Part shown: positions 25,895-37,820 of the stretch, piece by piece
Layout of the letters: the number at the start of each line of letters is the position of its first letter
Numbering within the stretch: position 1 is the first letter of the stretch
Notes under the pieces: model-generated
Database searches by the model: none
The model's input: only the letters and a program-made list of their open reading frames with translations
What the model was told of the DNA's origin: nothing
Assembly: GCA_019722365.1 (NCBI GenBank)
Contig: JADFUC010001235.1
Location: 62,001-126,000, forward strand
Length of the DNA: 64,000 nucleotides
From: Lithospermum erythrorhizon
Taxonomy: Eukaryota; Streptophyta; Magnoliopsida; Boraginales; Boraginaceae
Direction of reading: 5' to 3'
Made by a program: the position numbers and the translations under genes

Positions 25895-27911
25895 CCCAAT
25901 TGAACTACTTGGTCGAATGAATCACTTATCAACGATTCTTGCAATTGCGTTTTCAATTCCTTAAACTCCAGAGAACATTCTATAAGGTGCCATGGAAATC
26001 GGAGTAGTACGGGGAATTAATTATAGAACTCTTTCCTTATTTGGAGAAGTCCGGCAACTCTTTCGGGGAAACACGTCAACATATTACCATGGCAATGCGC
26101 CTCCCTCGGATGGAGCCTTCTCTGTACTTGTGTCGACAACATGAAGCTGAATAACAACACGTCCACTTCTCGGCATCTTATGGGCAACTAAAGGCGAGAA
26201 ATGAGACAAGAGGAAAGATTTTTCTATCACACAGGAAGAAGATCTTAGATTTACGGACTAGATATTTCAATCTTCTTAAGATGACAATCTATCACCGCTG
26301 ATGTCTCCACAACGATCGTTCAATTAAGATCGAAAATCATTCATCTCGAAAGGTAATAAATCTATTTCCATAACATTGATTTTCAATACTTATAGAGGCC
26401 GATTTCTAAGTACACCATCGATCTACAATTTCCGCCCGGATTTAAATTAGAAGTGGTCTAGCAAAGATTTCACGAGTTTTTAGGAATGCGGGAAAATTTG
26501 GAAGATATGAAAGAATGAGTAGCTCGAGAATCAAACAAGACTTTTCTTCCAGTATGGTACATGTGATACAGGGAATCCCACGAGCTTCTCTTTAGATAGC
26601 TATCTCTTGTTGGCGCCCATCACATCGGTCAATGACACTACTTGCGACTACTCGACTCCATGGCTTCTACCCGGCCCAGAATCGACCTCACGGCTTCGCG
26701 TGCTTTCCTCACCTTTCTGCGCCTGAAATGTCTTTAGCGCTCCAGCTAACAACTACATAAAGGGACAATCGCAATGTGCCGCTACTGGCGACGCCGATAG
26801 ACCTGACCACAATACCGGCGTTCGCGGCTCACGTGACCGGTTTACGCAGCGAAAACACCATGAGTCGCTCTGCCTCCCTGATAACCTCTACGAGATCCCC
26901 GGACGATGAAAGACACAGGCATAAGCGATAGTCTTTGAATCGAAATTAATGGCAGAACCTTTGAGCGACTCTTGTTTATATGACGTCTTTGTGATGGAGC
27001 GTCCACGAAACGAACTTTCGGCCGCCGTCTTGAGAGCGTCATATCTTCCTGCTTTCTCCCAGCTAGCTGGACAACTGACCAAATCCATCTACATGACGTA
27101 TTCCTAGTTCATGGAAAGTTGTATAGTTAGCGAGTGACAACACAGTGCGGATCTCCCATTTCATTAGTCACTGAATCTCGATCCTCTTCCCTACATTAGG
27201 ATTCACCTCGAGTAGGCGGCGGAGATCACTTGAATCTTTTCGTGAGTCGACATAGTCGCCTCGCTTCTTGAAATTGGATCAATTCTCTCTGAAGCGGAAC
27301 ATATGCACTTAAGACAAAAACCACGAAATAATTCCACGAGGCGGTCCCACTGACAGGTGTCGCTTGACATGATCAAAGATCGGTGTCATTCTCCCACATG
27401 ATCTCGAGCTCCCGTGTGTCTACATTAAGGCGCGAATGGTACCGACTCCCATTAACTCCATGGGCACCGAATATACTCTCGAGTCTCGAATGAACTTCCC
27501 AATGCTGGATAGGAGAATCGGCTCCGGCAAACTTGGCGGGTCCCGACGACGTTGAATAACACTGTGACTAAGCCTGTCGGCCCGGCAGACGCTTCTGAAT
27601 ACCGATCTCCACGATATTTACCCCGGAATCACGTGGCGACGCTGGTCATCCCAGCTACCCTTGTCTTTATCCACATTTCTGCGGCTACGGCGCTTTCTCG
27701 CTCTACGCCTCTGGCGCCTCTCGCGGCTCCCTACATTGCGCCCCGCTAGCTGCGCCTACGGCGGCGCTGCCGGCAGAACACGTGGTGGCATCTCGCGGTC
27801 TATAAAATAACAAAGAAAGAGAGGATCGGACCCGAGAAAAAGCCGATATCGACAGCTCACAACAATATCGGCTTTGAGCACGCCACAGGGACACCATAAA
27901 GACCACAGATT
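25895..27911 (-). pseudogene. Presumed gag and protease region of element B
   Basis: It lies between the PBS and reverse transcriptase, the position of gag and protease in gypsy elements. I could not read a clean capsid or zinc-knuckle motif. The sequence is GC-richer than its surroundings and full of stops in every frame. Short open stretches here on both strands are treated as chance. Confidence 0.5.
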
Positions 27912-27929
27912 TTAGGCTCGATGCCAAGT
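27912..27929 (-). other. PBS of element B
   Basis: On the minus strand the bases just inside the 5' LTR read CTTGGCATCGAGCCTAAA, a damaged initiator-methionine tRNA complement. This fixes the right-hand repeat as the 5' LTR. Confidence 0.6.
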
Positions 27930-30238
27930 ATAACGACCCTTTAGTCGGCCATACGAGGTTAGATCATATACGAGTCACCAAGCGATGGATAAATATAATA
28001 ACACAGCGACATTATCAAAATAAAACTCTATTCCGTACGTGGTGTTCCAACAATACATTCAACAAAATAACGGTAATAGAATACAAATCCAAGATCTGAC
28101 ATAGGAAAAGTATGACAACGGACCCCGTCGATATAATACAACACACCGGTCTAAAATATACAATCCGACAACAAAAAAAATAGCGAGAACTGCATACATG
28201 CTTTCGCTTTATGATCTCACTTGACTCAACAAAACCGCTCTCGGCCCGGCTTAGTCGCTCCTAGAAACCTAGGCATGAAAAGCATCCCGCCCGTAGAGAA
28301 TAGGAAGTCGGCTATTAAGGTGAGTGAATACAAATACCATTCCATCATTATATATTCCATGCTTATATATATATAAATATATCATATGCAGTACATTAAT
28401 CGAGGTACTTAATAAATAAGCATCCCACATATCACATAGATTTCTCTTATCTGATATTCTGCTGACAAACTTTACGTGAGATTATATTAACTAATGCATA
28501 TTCATTTAAAACAATCTCAGCCTTGTAGAAATTCGTCAGTGAGGAATCAGCTCATGAGATAATACACATATGAGAGTCCTCGAATAATACGTATGAGAAT
28601 CACACCAAAATAATGTCTGGCGTATGAGGAATCGCGCCAGAATAATACGCACATGAGGAATCGCCTCAAATGTCGAGATAGGGCCTCCGCGCGTCATAAG
28701 GCCGGTTGCCGCCGATAATGCGTATCGCTTGACGCCGAATCGCATTTCTGCCTGTCTTGCTTTGAAACCTCCGGTCGAGTCGCGCATTTCATGAAATAAC
28801 ACATAAAACAATCAAGCACATCTGCTTGACCAGCGCGGTGACGCGCATGGCAGGCCACCACGCACAATTTCATAACATGAATTATATCCAAAACTATCTA
28901 ATAATGCTTCGTAATCTCAATTATGTCATAACATGCCAATCATAGTTATCTGTATGTCGATCGATCTCGGTTATTTCATACTATCGTCATAAATCACAAT
29001 TTCACATAATATCGATTATAGCCACCTGATACACGTATGAATGATGCCAAGCAACACATGAAGAATATATATATGAAGATACGTCGACAGAGATTTGTAC
29101 TCGCGCCGAGCCCAAAAAGTAGTAATGATATCTGCATGCGGTCCTTGTCTTTAGATCCGAGGCTCAACTCTATTAAAAAAATTATACATTTATAACCGTT
29201 GCAGAATAACTTCGCAACATCTATATAAACCCAGTGTTATACTAGTCTATGATTGATTTACAACTCTTGCTTGATCGTCTATCCCCAGATTGGTATACCT
29301 TTAACATTCGACATAACTACATTCTCGTATTAAATTAAATTTGTATTACCCCAAAGAATAACACTTGTAGCACATTCTAATCCATTCGGTAATCAATTGA
29401 CAACTAATTAATCCATTAATATAACCTCCCGATTCGAGCACTAATTACCATAAGAACTTTTCCCCGAACTTTCGGCGTCTACCACGTCATTATCGAACCA
29501 ATAATTCTATACGAAATCAATATATTGAAATCCTCTAACTTATATTACCATTTAAAAGTCAATTTAAGAAAAGTCAATAAAGTCAACATACACTTACTTT
29601 CTAACTTAATAACTGCACAAAATCACCTCTAATTCCCTCGCGTACTCGGATAACGTTTTACATGCCATACATTCGAGATCTAAAAGTCAACAAAATCCAA
29701 GAAAAGTCAACTCTTTAAAACTCAGAAATATCCCCATGAGTCTTTCTTACCTAGATGTGATGAGGATGATGAGGATGATGAGGGAGAATCCGCGCTTTGT
29801 TCTTGGATTTAAGCGTGTCGATGAGAAAAATGGAAGAAAATTTTTGAGGGAGGGAGGGGTGAGAATCGGCCATGGAGGGAAGAAGAGAATGATTTTTGTG
29901 TGTTTGGATAATGATAGTAGATAAGGATAATGAGATTTTTAAAATGACTTAAAGGCCTGTTTGGTTCGGTTTATTTACTCAACTTCGTACTTAAATTTCA
30001 ATGAAACGATTCAAATATAAAGTTTCCATAACATAAACTACTACTCATAATACAAGTCTGTCCTTCGATTACATTCGAAATCATTTACTATCACCGGGTC
30101 CATGGCTTAAAATATATAGCCCAGGCCGTTTTGTTAAATTCTCAGCTACTGACTTGAAATTTTAAATTTTACTGAAATACTCAACGAGAAACTTATATAC
30201 TATCAACATAATATTAGTATTAGGAGCGGGTTATTTCA
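27930..30238 (-). repeat. 5' LTR of gypsy element B
   Basis: Near-copy of 20918-23259. Long AT-rich blocks are almost identical (for example around 29395-29425 against 22398-22428), but cytosine-rich blocks differ by substitutions and indels. Read on the minus strand, CATCTAG followed by GTAAGAAAGA at about 29740-29755 looks like a 5' splice site, upstream of TTGACTTTT. Confidence 0.85.
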
Positions 30239-31855
30239 CTTAGTGTATAAGTGCGGTTTGGCACTTCTGACGGTATAAAGCTGATGCGAGTCTTTATGAT
30301 ACGGCTTTGATGTGTGGGTGTCGGTGTGGCCTTATCTTCTGCGGTGTATAAGTGCGGTTTGGCCTATACTTCGGTATAAGAGCGGTGTTTATTAGCGATT
30401 GGTCCGTTCCTGAGGTAGGCAGTTGAGCATATCGCGTAGAGTTGGCGTAGTTGTGGAGATATGAAGATAGATGGTTTGATATTAGAGTTATAGTGTTTTT
30501 TGAGTCTCACAGGAATTTTATTACGGGTGATGGTGTGCTTTATTGAGACTTTGTATTATATCTTGACATGTTGTTTAAATTTTCTATGGTGTTGTATGAT
30601 ATGTTTTTAATGACTCATTATTGAAGTTATGGATATTGTCGCGATTATCTTAGATGTTACCTTGATGAAATTATGTCGAATTAGGTTCGGTTGATTATTG
30701 ATAATATTATCAGATTTTCTTGTGGATCCTAGGTTGGTATTAATCGTTATACATCCGTAAGGTTAAAAGTTGAGTTGGTTAATGGTTGAGATAACTTTTG
30801 AATGAGGGCATTAGGGATGAAATTATAAGCCAAACGTTAAATTGATGTTGATGATATTTTATATATAGTGGAAAGTTGGATTGAGCGTGTTAGTATATAA
30901 AGTTATGATCCCCAACCACGGCGTTGATACCATTGAGGTGAATAAGTTAGTATACTTAATGAAGAATTTGGTGAGATAATTACGTACTTAAGTTATCTTG
31001 ATTTTAAGATATCGTTGCTCGGTTGCATTAAGATAATGATACGATTTAGAGGTTCTTATGATGATAAACATTTAGATGTCATAGGAGGTGTCGACTATAA
31101 TTGGGAAGTAACAACTTCCAAGGTGAACCAAAAGATAAGTGGTTGAGTTGTGTATGCTTGAATTATGAAGTGTTGAGATATATGTTTGAGTTGTTGTGTG
31201 TATGAGTTGTATATTATGTCTTGAATTAGCTATCTTAAGAAAGATAGCAAAATAGAGATATACCGTGTGATTAAGGTATCTTTGTGAGTAAGTTGTTGAC
31301 GTGGTGTGGATTTGTCGGTGTTAGTCGGAAGCCATTAAGGAAAGATTTATCTTGTCGAGAGGAGCGTATAAAATATAGCTGCTTGAGATGGATAGTCGTT
31401 AAATAGGTAAGAGTCTTGAATTATCCTTGTTTGTGATTGGTAAGGTTAAGCTTACGTGATATTTGTTTTCAACTTCGGCTTTAGGCGGCTCCTTTTATTC
31501 ACATGGGCGGGCGTTTTATACAGGTTGTTGGATGCTTGAATCGTTAAGCGAGTAAGCTGCGTACCAGCGGAGGTGGCGATAGTAACCCAGAAGACCTCAG
31601 CAGTCATACTCTTTATCTTAACTTTTGAGTTTTTGTTATGCATAAAAATTATTGTTATGCCGAGTTGTAAGCCACGTTGTTTGATGTTGTATTTATATTA
31701 TTCTTTCGGTTGTTGTAGTGTTGATTAGTTCGCTTTAGATGGACAAGTTATATTTTATTATCACGATAAAGTCATTTTATAGATTATCATCGTTGGTGAC
31801 TACGATTGTTGGTTGATGGCCGGTCGGCGCCATTACGCTTTAGGCGGTCGTTACA
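30239..31855 (+). repeat. Gypsy solo LTR, right part
   Basis: Resumes the LTR interrupted at 20917: CTTAGTGTATAAGTGCGGTT, then the GGCAGTTGAGCATAT and GAAGATAGATGGTTTGAT blocks also seen in LTR A, then the GGGCGGGCG box at about 31506, ending TTTAGGCGGTCGTTACA. About 0.8 kb (roughly 30650-31470) has no match in LTR A, so the restored LTR is about 3.5 kb. The flanks AGGGG and GGGAG do not form an exact target duplication. Confidence 0.7.
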
Positions 31856-33368
31856 GGGAGCTGAACTTATTACTAGTTTGGAGTAGAATAGAGGCGTTCG
31901 AGAAAGATAAGTCTTTATTTGTAATATCTTGATATCGTAGTAAAATCATTATTTAGACAAAACTTGCATACACAGGTCTTGTATTGATGTGGAGTTCACC
32001 GTCTTTGTGTCTTTTAATTTATGCCTTATTTATTTACGTTTTACTTTATGTCGATTTGTCTTGTCAATCAGAATGTTATTAGGTTGGTTTTACTGGCCCA
32101 GCGTTCAGCCAATCTATTTGCGGATTCTGAACTTTTAAAAATATGTTCATTATCAGCATCTTTGAATTCTTGATCGATTATATAAAAAATCTCAGCATAT
32201 TCATGCAGCCAGATAAAATATTTGATATAATATATTATGATAATTATTTAATTATAAATTGAAAAATAATTTTCTAATTTGAAAAATTACTGATTAAAGA
32301 ACATATATCTAAATTATTATGTGATGTATTAAAATATAAACTTTCAACAATGAAATGAAAAAAATGTTAGACACGTATCTAATACTCCTCGAAATCCCGA
32401 TAGGCATCGATGTTTAAATTTATTTATTTCACAGTTTAATATTAAATTGAATATTTATTTATTGTATAATATTTGGTGAAATGATCAAATAACTAATATT
32501 TTCAATGTTGACATTAAATTTTATTCAAGTAAAATTATATATACTTGATAGAAGCGTAAAAGTTTATACATTTTGGCTTGATTAAATCAGCGTGACAATC
32601 ATTTAGTATGGAAGGAGTAATAGATTTGGATATTTTATTTCACCAATTATTTATTTTATTATAATATATATATAAAATGTTAGTTTTATCTTAAATAAAA
32701 ATATCTTTATACATAAATTATAGAGGTAATAATTAATATGAGTTGAATTTAATATATGAAACAAAATTAAAAAAAAATTAATCTTTACTATTTAGTCTTG
32801 TTAATAATTAGTAAATTAAATAAGAGTATTGTCATAATAATAATACTTATAATAGTTTTCGTTACATATAATCCCAAAACTTTATTGATAGGCATTCGAT
32901 ATTGGTAGTCTTATCAGAACTTATTAAGAATGAGCTTCTTGCTTGAACTTTTATATTAAAAGATGTTATTTATGTCCAAAATTTTAAAAGTTTCCATATC
33001 AAGTAATATTTATCATATATATATTGAAGTTTAACTTTTTATTAATAAAATTATTGCAAAATATATACTTTTAAAGATGTATGTCATATTTACTCCATTA
33101 ATTTTCAATATAATTTATTTGGAGTATTTAGCATTTAGAACGAAACGTCTAATGTCATGTGTGCTGTGACTACTTTTGTGGCTAAAATTGAGGCGAATTG
33201 TCAATTAAAATATGTTAAAATGAATAAATAAAATAAAAATGAATAGTAGAACTTCTGAATAATTTACATTAATAATATTGAGAAATGATGTTTTAACAAT
33301 AAAAAAAAAAAAAAAATATAATTAGTTTTTTTTTATTAAGAGAGAAAAAGTAATATTTTAAAGAAAAC
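31856..33368. other. AT-rich intergenic DNA
   Basis: No gene seen. A run of A at 33301-33317 and several poly-T/poly-A patches. Nothing further is supported. Confidence 0.5.
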
Positions 33369-35619
33369 TGGGCGTCAGAAACGAACCTCGAAAGACTCGG
33401 CAATCTGACTCAGAAAACACACCTGTCGGGCCACGTAACAGCGACCTTGATAATCAAAACCTACTTGTTCACAATACCAAAATTGTAAACCAGTGCGTGC
33501 GCCTGAGTTAGAATAGTCAAATTACGGACACCCGAGTCACGTCGATGGATGACTCAAATTTAAAGATACACCTTAAAATAGCAACGTTATCTGACGGACA
33601 AAACGGGTTTAATAAAAGATCCATCGTGGTATTCTGACTCATAGAATACTTGGCTTGATATCATCATATCTCCCTCGTTACAAAAGTATCGATACGGCAG
33701 TAAAAATCCCAAAATAACAATATAGACAACCCGAACTTCTGACGAAACAAAATAATGAAAGCGTGAGGATCAAGCGCCACCCGCCCCTAAGCTATAAAAC
33801 ACGATCGCTTGAGCGAAGGCGAACAGACACTTGTCAACCTAGCAATGAAATTGCCGCCCGCGTAGGGTGTAAGTTAGAAGCTTAGTGAATATATATCTCA
33901 AAGAATGAGAACAACCTCCGATCGCGTAGTGTACGATGTGGTTGATATCGCATTCAATAGATAAGTAGTACATAATATTATTCAACTTAAGATCTTAATC
34001 ACGAAGTCATTAGCAATTCGTTATCATTTTGTATATTCATAAATTAAATCCTTTATCGTAACATTCCAAAATAATGGCAATCAACAATAACATTCGTACA
34101 TTTCAAGAAAAAGCGCAATAATACGCGGCAGTAAGCTCGTTTATATCCAAGCAAATGGGGCGACATGCCTTTCAATGACTAATCAAACGAGTGCAACTCG
34201 GACAACTATAACTGTAACTTGCATTTCAGCAGCTACATAAACTCTATTTCAATTGACCTTCAGTCAACTCGAGAACTTTATCGACTCGGTCGACTCGGCT
34301 GACTCAGCTGACTCCATACAAATCAGGTTCACAATGTCGCGTATAATCGTACGACTGCCCAGGGGAGAAACTTGTAACTGTGGAGCATAGTATCATAAAT
34401 TCATTAGCAGTGCAAGCAAAAACACGGTACTTATCTCACCAGAGGTATAAAGGCGTGCGGATAATACAACTCAACATACATCAATGGCTTCGCCTCTGAC
34501 TGCCCTGTCTGACTAAACATTACCTCAAAAACGCTTTATCGACTCATAAACACGAGACACAACCAATGACTTCGGCCGCGGTCATATTGACATATAATTT
34601 AACGCAAAATCATATACGTACATATCAATCAAGTAGTTATCCTTACGTGAAGATAAATACCATGGCTAGCAAATAATAGCGCCCGCCTAATTGGTACGAT
34701 GTCTTACGCGTTCAACGCTGTCAAAACACCGAGAGATATAATTACTACTTACTACCCGTATTAATAAGCTACATTTAGTTATCTGTCAGAAACAACTGCT
34801 TGGTTTAGTTGCAATTATAACTTAAGGTGAAGAAGATTACTCGCGGTTAAGCAGGCCTAATAAAGCGACAAAATTTGAAGCGTCACGTTCCCCCGACCCG
34901 ATCGTACGTCGCATCACTCAACTGTACTTTAAACAACCCACATTGACCCGAAAGACTTTTCTAAATCAATATATCAGCCATTATACCTAAATTCCAAATG
35001 CAAAATACTACTCACTTTACTGACTAATCTTAACATAATCTATGACCACACAAAAAGTCACAACCACATGCCATGAAAACATCTCATTCAAGTCCATTGC
35101 ATACTTTTACAACTAAAAAGTGATTAGGAAAAGTAACCTAAAAGTCAACTAACTTATTCCACAAATTCCAACCACAAAAATCGGAATTCTAATCGCCCAG
35201 CCTGATATTAATTGGAGTGTCTGTCTAAATTTAAAGTCTTAAAAGCTGAATCACAAAGTCAAACTTATAAATGAATTGATTATAATTTCGAAATGTCGAA
35301 TTTGAAGATAAAATGCATCATTTGATAATCGAGATGATGAACTTAAGATTATGGAGTGAATTAAATAGTCATAGAAAATGAAAAAAAATCAAGCTTAGGG
35401 AAATGAGGGGTTCGGCCACTTGGAGGAGAAAGAGAGTTTGAGTAATGGATAATGATGATGAATAGTGATGTGGGAGTTTGGGTAAGATATTTATGAAATG
35501 TTTAGTCGTTTGGTTTTGGTTTAGTTTAAATGCCGGTTTAATATGACTCGAGCATCAAAACTTGCTTCCTACTTGCGAATAATATTATAATAATGCCCAG
35601 CGTATGGAGCAGTTGTTAC
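33369..35619 (-). repeat. Gypsy-type solo LTR, minus strand, diverged
   Basis: In reverse it starts GTAACAACTGCTCC and has the same landmarks as the other long LTRs: a TTGACTTTTAGGTTACTTTTCC-like box (about 35100-35170), GGTATAAAGGCGTGCGG at about 34444, and GCGGGCGGCAATTTC near 33850. The five bases AAAAC lie directly outside each end (33364-33368 and 35620-35624). No internal domains adjoin. It is a distinct family from LTR A. Confidence 0.7.
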
Positions 35620-35624
35620 AAAAC

Positions 35625-36270
35625 ATAGGCTTAAAGGGTGAAAATATAAAGATGGGTGCATGGTGCTTACATGATCTCATCCATTGGATCTCACAAATTG
35701 ATTATTTTTTTATCTGATGGTTGAAATTAAATAGGGGCAACCTTGGTATTTTCCATTTCGGTGTTGAGTAATTAATACTCATTAGCGTTAGTATGACCTA
35801 TGTACCTCATTGCAATTAGTGGAATGTTTCTAACATACTGACTTTGCTCCTTGAATTTGATCTTCTTCATTTTTTTGTTTCTTTAATTGTCCTCATTTTG
35901 TATTTGATTTTTACCTTTTACGTGCTTTCCTTTTGATTGGTTGTATTTTAATCCATTTGTTTTTACTCAATATAAAATTTTGGCACAAAAATTACTTTTT
36001 CATAATTCTAATGGATCCACAGAATTATTCGGGTATGTTTTTATTAAAAACAATTTGATAAAGTTTCAAAACTCATTTATGTTACTAATCAAATTTAATA
36101 TTGTTATTCAAAGTTTTGGCAATTGAAAAGATGAACCTAGACCTACTACTGATTGTTCCACGTCCACTAAATTCACTACGGAACAAAAAAAGAAGATGTC
36201 AATATCCTTATAAGAATTCTACTTAGGTCAAATACCATTGGTATGTCATTGATGGTATTATATAGAATAT
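35625..36270. other. AT-rich intergenic DNA
   Basis: No coding signal. An open stretch at 35941-36126 is low-complexity AT-rich sequence without a domain. Confidence 0.45.
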
Positions 36271-36280
36271 CTCAGTCACC

Positions 36281-37810
36281 TTTTTTTTTTAACGAAAGGT
36301 GCATATATATAAATATAAAATCGTTATATCGTGTATAGGCATCTGCATTGTAAACTAGCTTGATGTCATCTGGCTAAATACATGCGTATCTATTCGTGCA
36401 TATCATATACAACTCGGCCTAATTAAAGTAAACAAATATATAAATCATAAATTATAATGGACATGGATAAGAAGTGAGTGGTAGAACAACATGACTCGTT
36501 AAAAATATATTGAAATGGCTTAGAATGGGACAAAAACTCGATAAGGAAAGAGTACCGCAAAGAGCTCGGTCGTATCAAAATGCGATCCTGCGTCGGGATA
36601 CGGTTTGATCAAGATGCGGTATACTTTGCGGTTTGACCATGACGATGACCTCTCGCGGGGATGTGGATTAGCGATCAACTGGCTGCTCCGTTCGCGCAGC
36701 AAAATCGTGAACCAAAACACAAAGAGCAAGGATGATGGCCTTGCCCGCAGTGAACACTCTTTTCCGTACTCGCCTTGATCGCGATGGCTCAGTGTCATCA
36801 CACTCACAATACTTGACGAGTCCATTATAGTGCTAAATATGGCGAGTGAATGGACATGAAAAGAGCAGAGATGATCTTTGCGTCTCGTATAAATTTCCTC
36901 CAAAAACACAAGAAAAATCGTCGAGGTTCGTAGATACAGAGGAGTCCCACTAGTAGCTAGCAGAAACTTCCCGACGGGATAACCCGGAGGAGTGAAAGAG
37001 AAAATTTGGGAAGAATGAAAGGCCTCCAAATAATCCTCATCCAGAGTTCGGATTAGAACTACAAAGTTTCATAAACCAAGTTAGTATTAAGCGTCCGCGC
37101 TTGGCCCGGTCTGAGCTGCGGCCTCGAAATGTGAAAAGGAGGCGTCGCGAATAGGCGCAATCTTTTTGAAAAGGCAAGTCACGATCACGAGGCGAATATT
37201 CCCAGAAGGAGGTAGACCTCAGATAGTATTGCTTGACAAACTGGACCCAGATGGTGTCACTCTCGCGATAAAAGTGCCAAATGGCCCGAGTCAGCAAGGC
37301 AACGTTCCATTTCCATATATCCATGAGTCCAGTCCGCTGATTTGGGTGTGCAAATATCGTCCCAATCTTCAAAGAGCCGGCCGAATTACAGGCAGGTACA
37401 TAGTCTTTCTAAGGACCGCGTCATGCATTGGAAAGACCTGGAACCAAAACCCATCCACTCCTTGGATTACAGATCTAATGAGCTCAACCTTCCAGCGTAA
37501 GAAGTGATGATCCCGTTTGAATAAATCGATCAATAGCATCCGTGAAGGGTGAGAAGTCTTTGACCGATACCGAAGTAGGGGCCAAAGGAATACCTAAATA
37601 TCGTACTGGGAAAGTACCTTCAGGAAATCCCACAGCTCAGGTCATCTTTTCTGTCATCCTTGACCCGCTAAGAAGATAGAAGATTTAGCCGGATTAAATG
37701 ACGGGCACGAAGCACCTTGAAGTCTCTGAACTGTCTTGAGATATCAACAGATTCTTCATATCCAGCAGGAGAAGCGACATAAGATCTCATCCCATGAGTA
37801 AGGTGAGTAA
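36281..37810 (-). mobile_element. 5'-truncated L1-like LINE with RT end and zinc-finger remnant
   Basis: On the minus strand, 37540-37620 reads GFPEGTFPVRYLGIPLAPTS, the typical C-terminal segment of plant L1 reverse transcriptase. 37037-37372 continues with MDIWKWNVALLTRAIWHFY and VKQYYLRSTSFWEY, typical of the region before the zf-RVT domain. 36520-37029 follows with zf-RVT-like remains (RRKDHLCSFHVHS). The 3' end is a ten-base poly-A (poly-T at 36281-36290). CTCAGTCACC (36271-36280) and TTCAATCACC (37811-37820) outside the ends match at 8 of 10 bases and may be the target duplication. Stops and frameshifts disable it. Confidence 0.8.
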
Positions 37811-37820
37811 TTCAATCACC

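Larger units (their letters stand above)
20918..30238 (-). mobile_element. Ty3/gypsy element B, full length, nested, minus strand
   Basis: Two 2.3-kb direct repeats flank a 4.7-kb interior. Read on the minus strand, the interior holds PBS, gag region, reverse transcriptase, RNase H, integrase and a C-terminal tail. The ends are TG...CA in window orientation. The five bases CTTAG occur directly outside both ends (20913-20917 and 30239-30243), and the host LTR sequence resumes without loss. Size and order are those of a complete plant gypsy element. All coding parts are broken. Confidence 0.9.

Noticed and set aside
37166..37507. 113-codon plus-strand frame
   Set aside because: Antisense to the LINE reverse transcriptase remnant.
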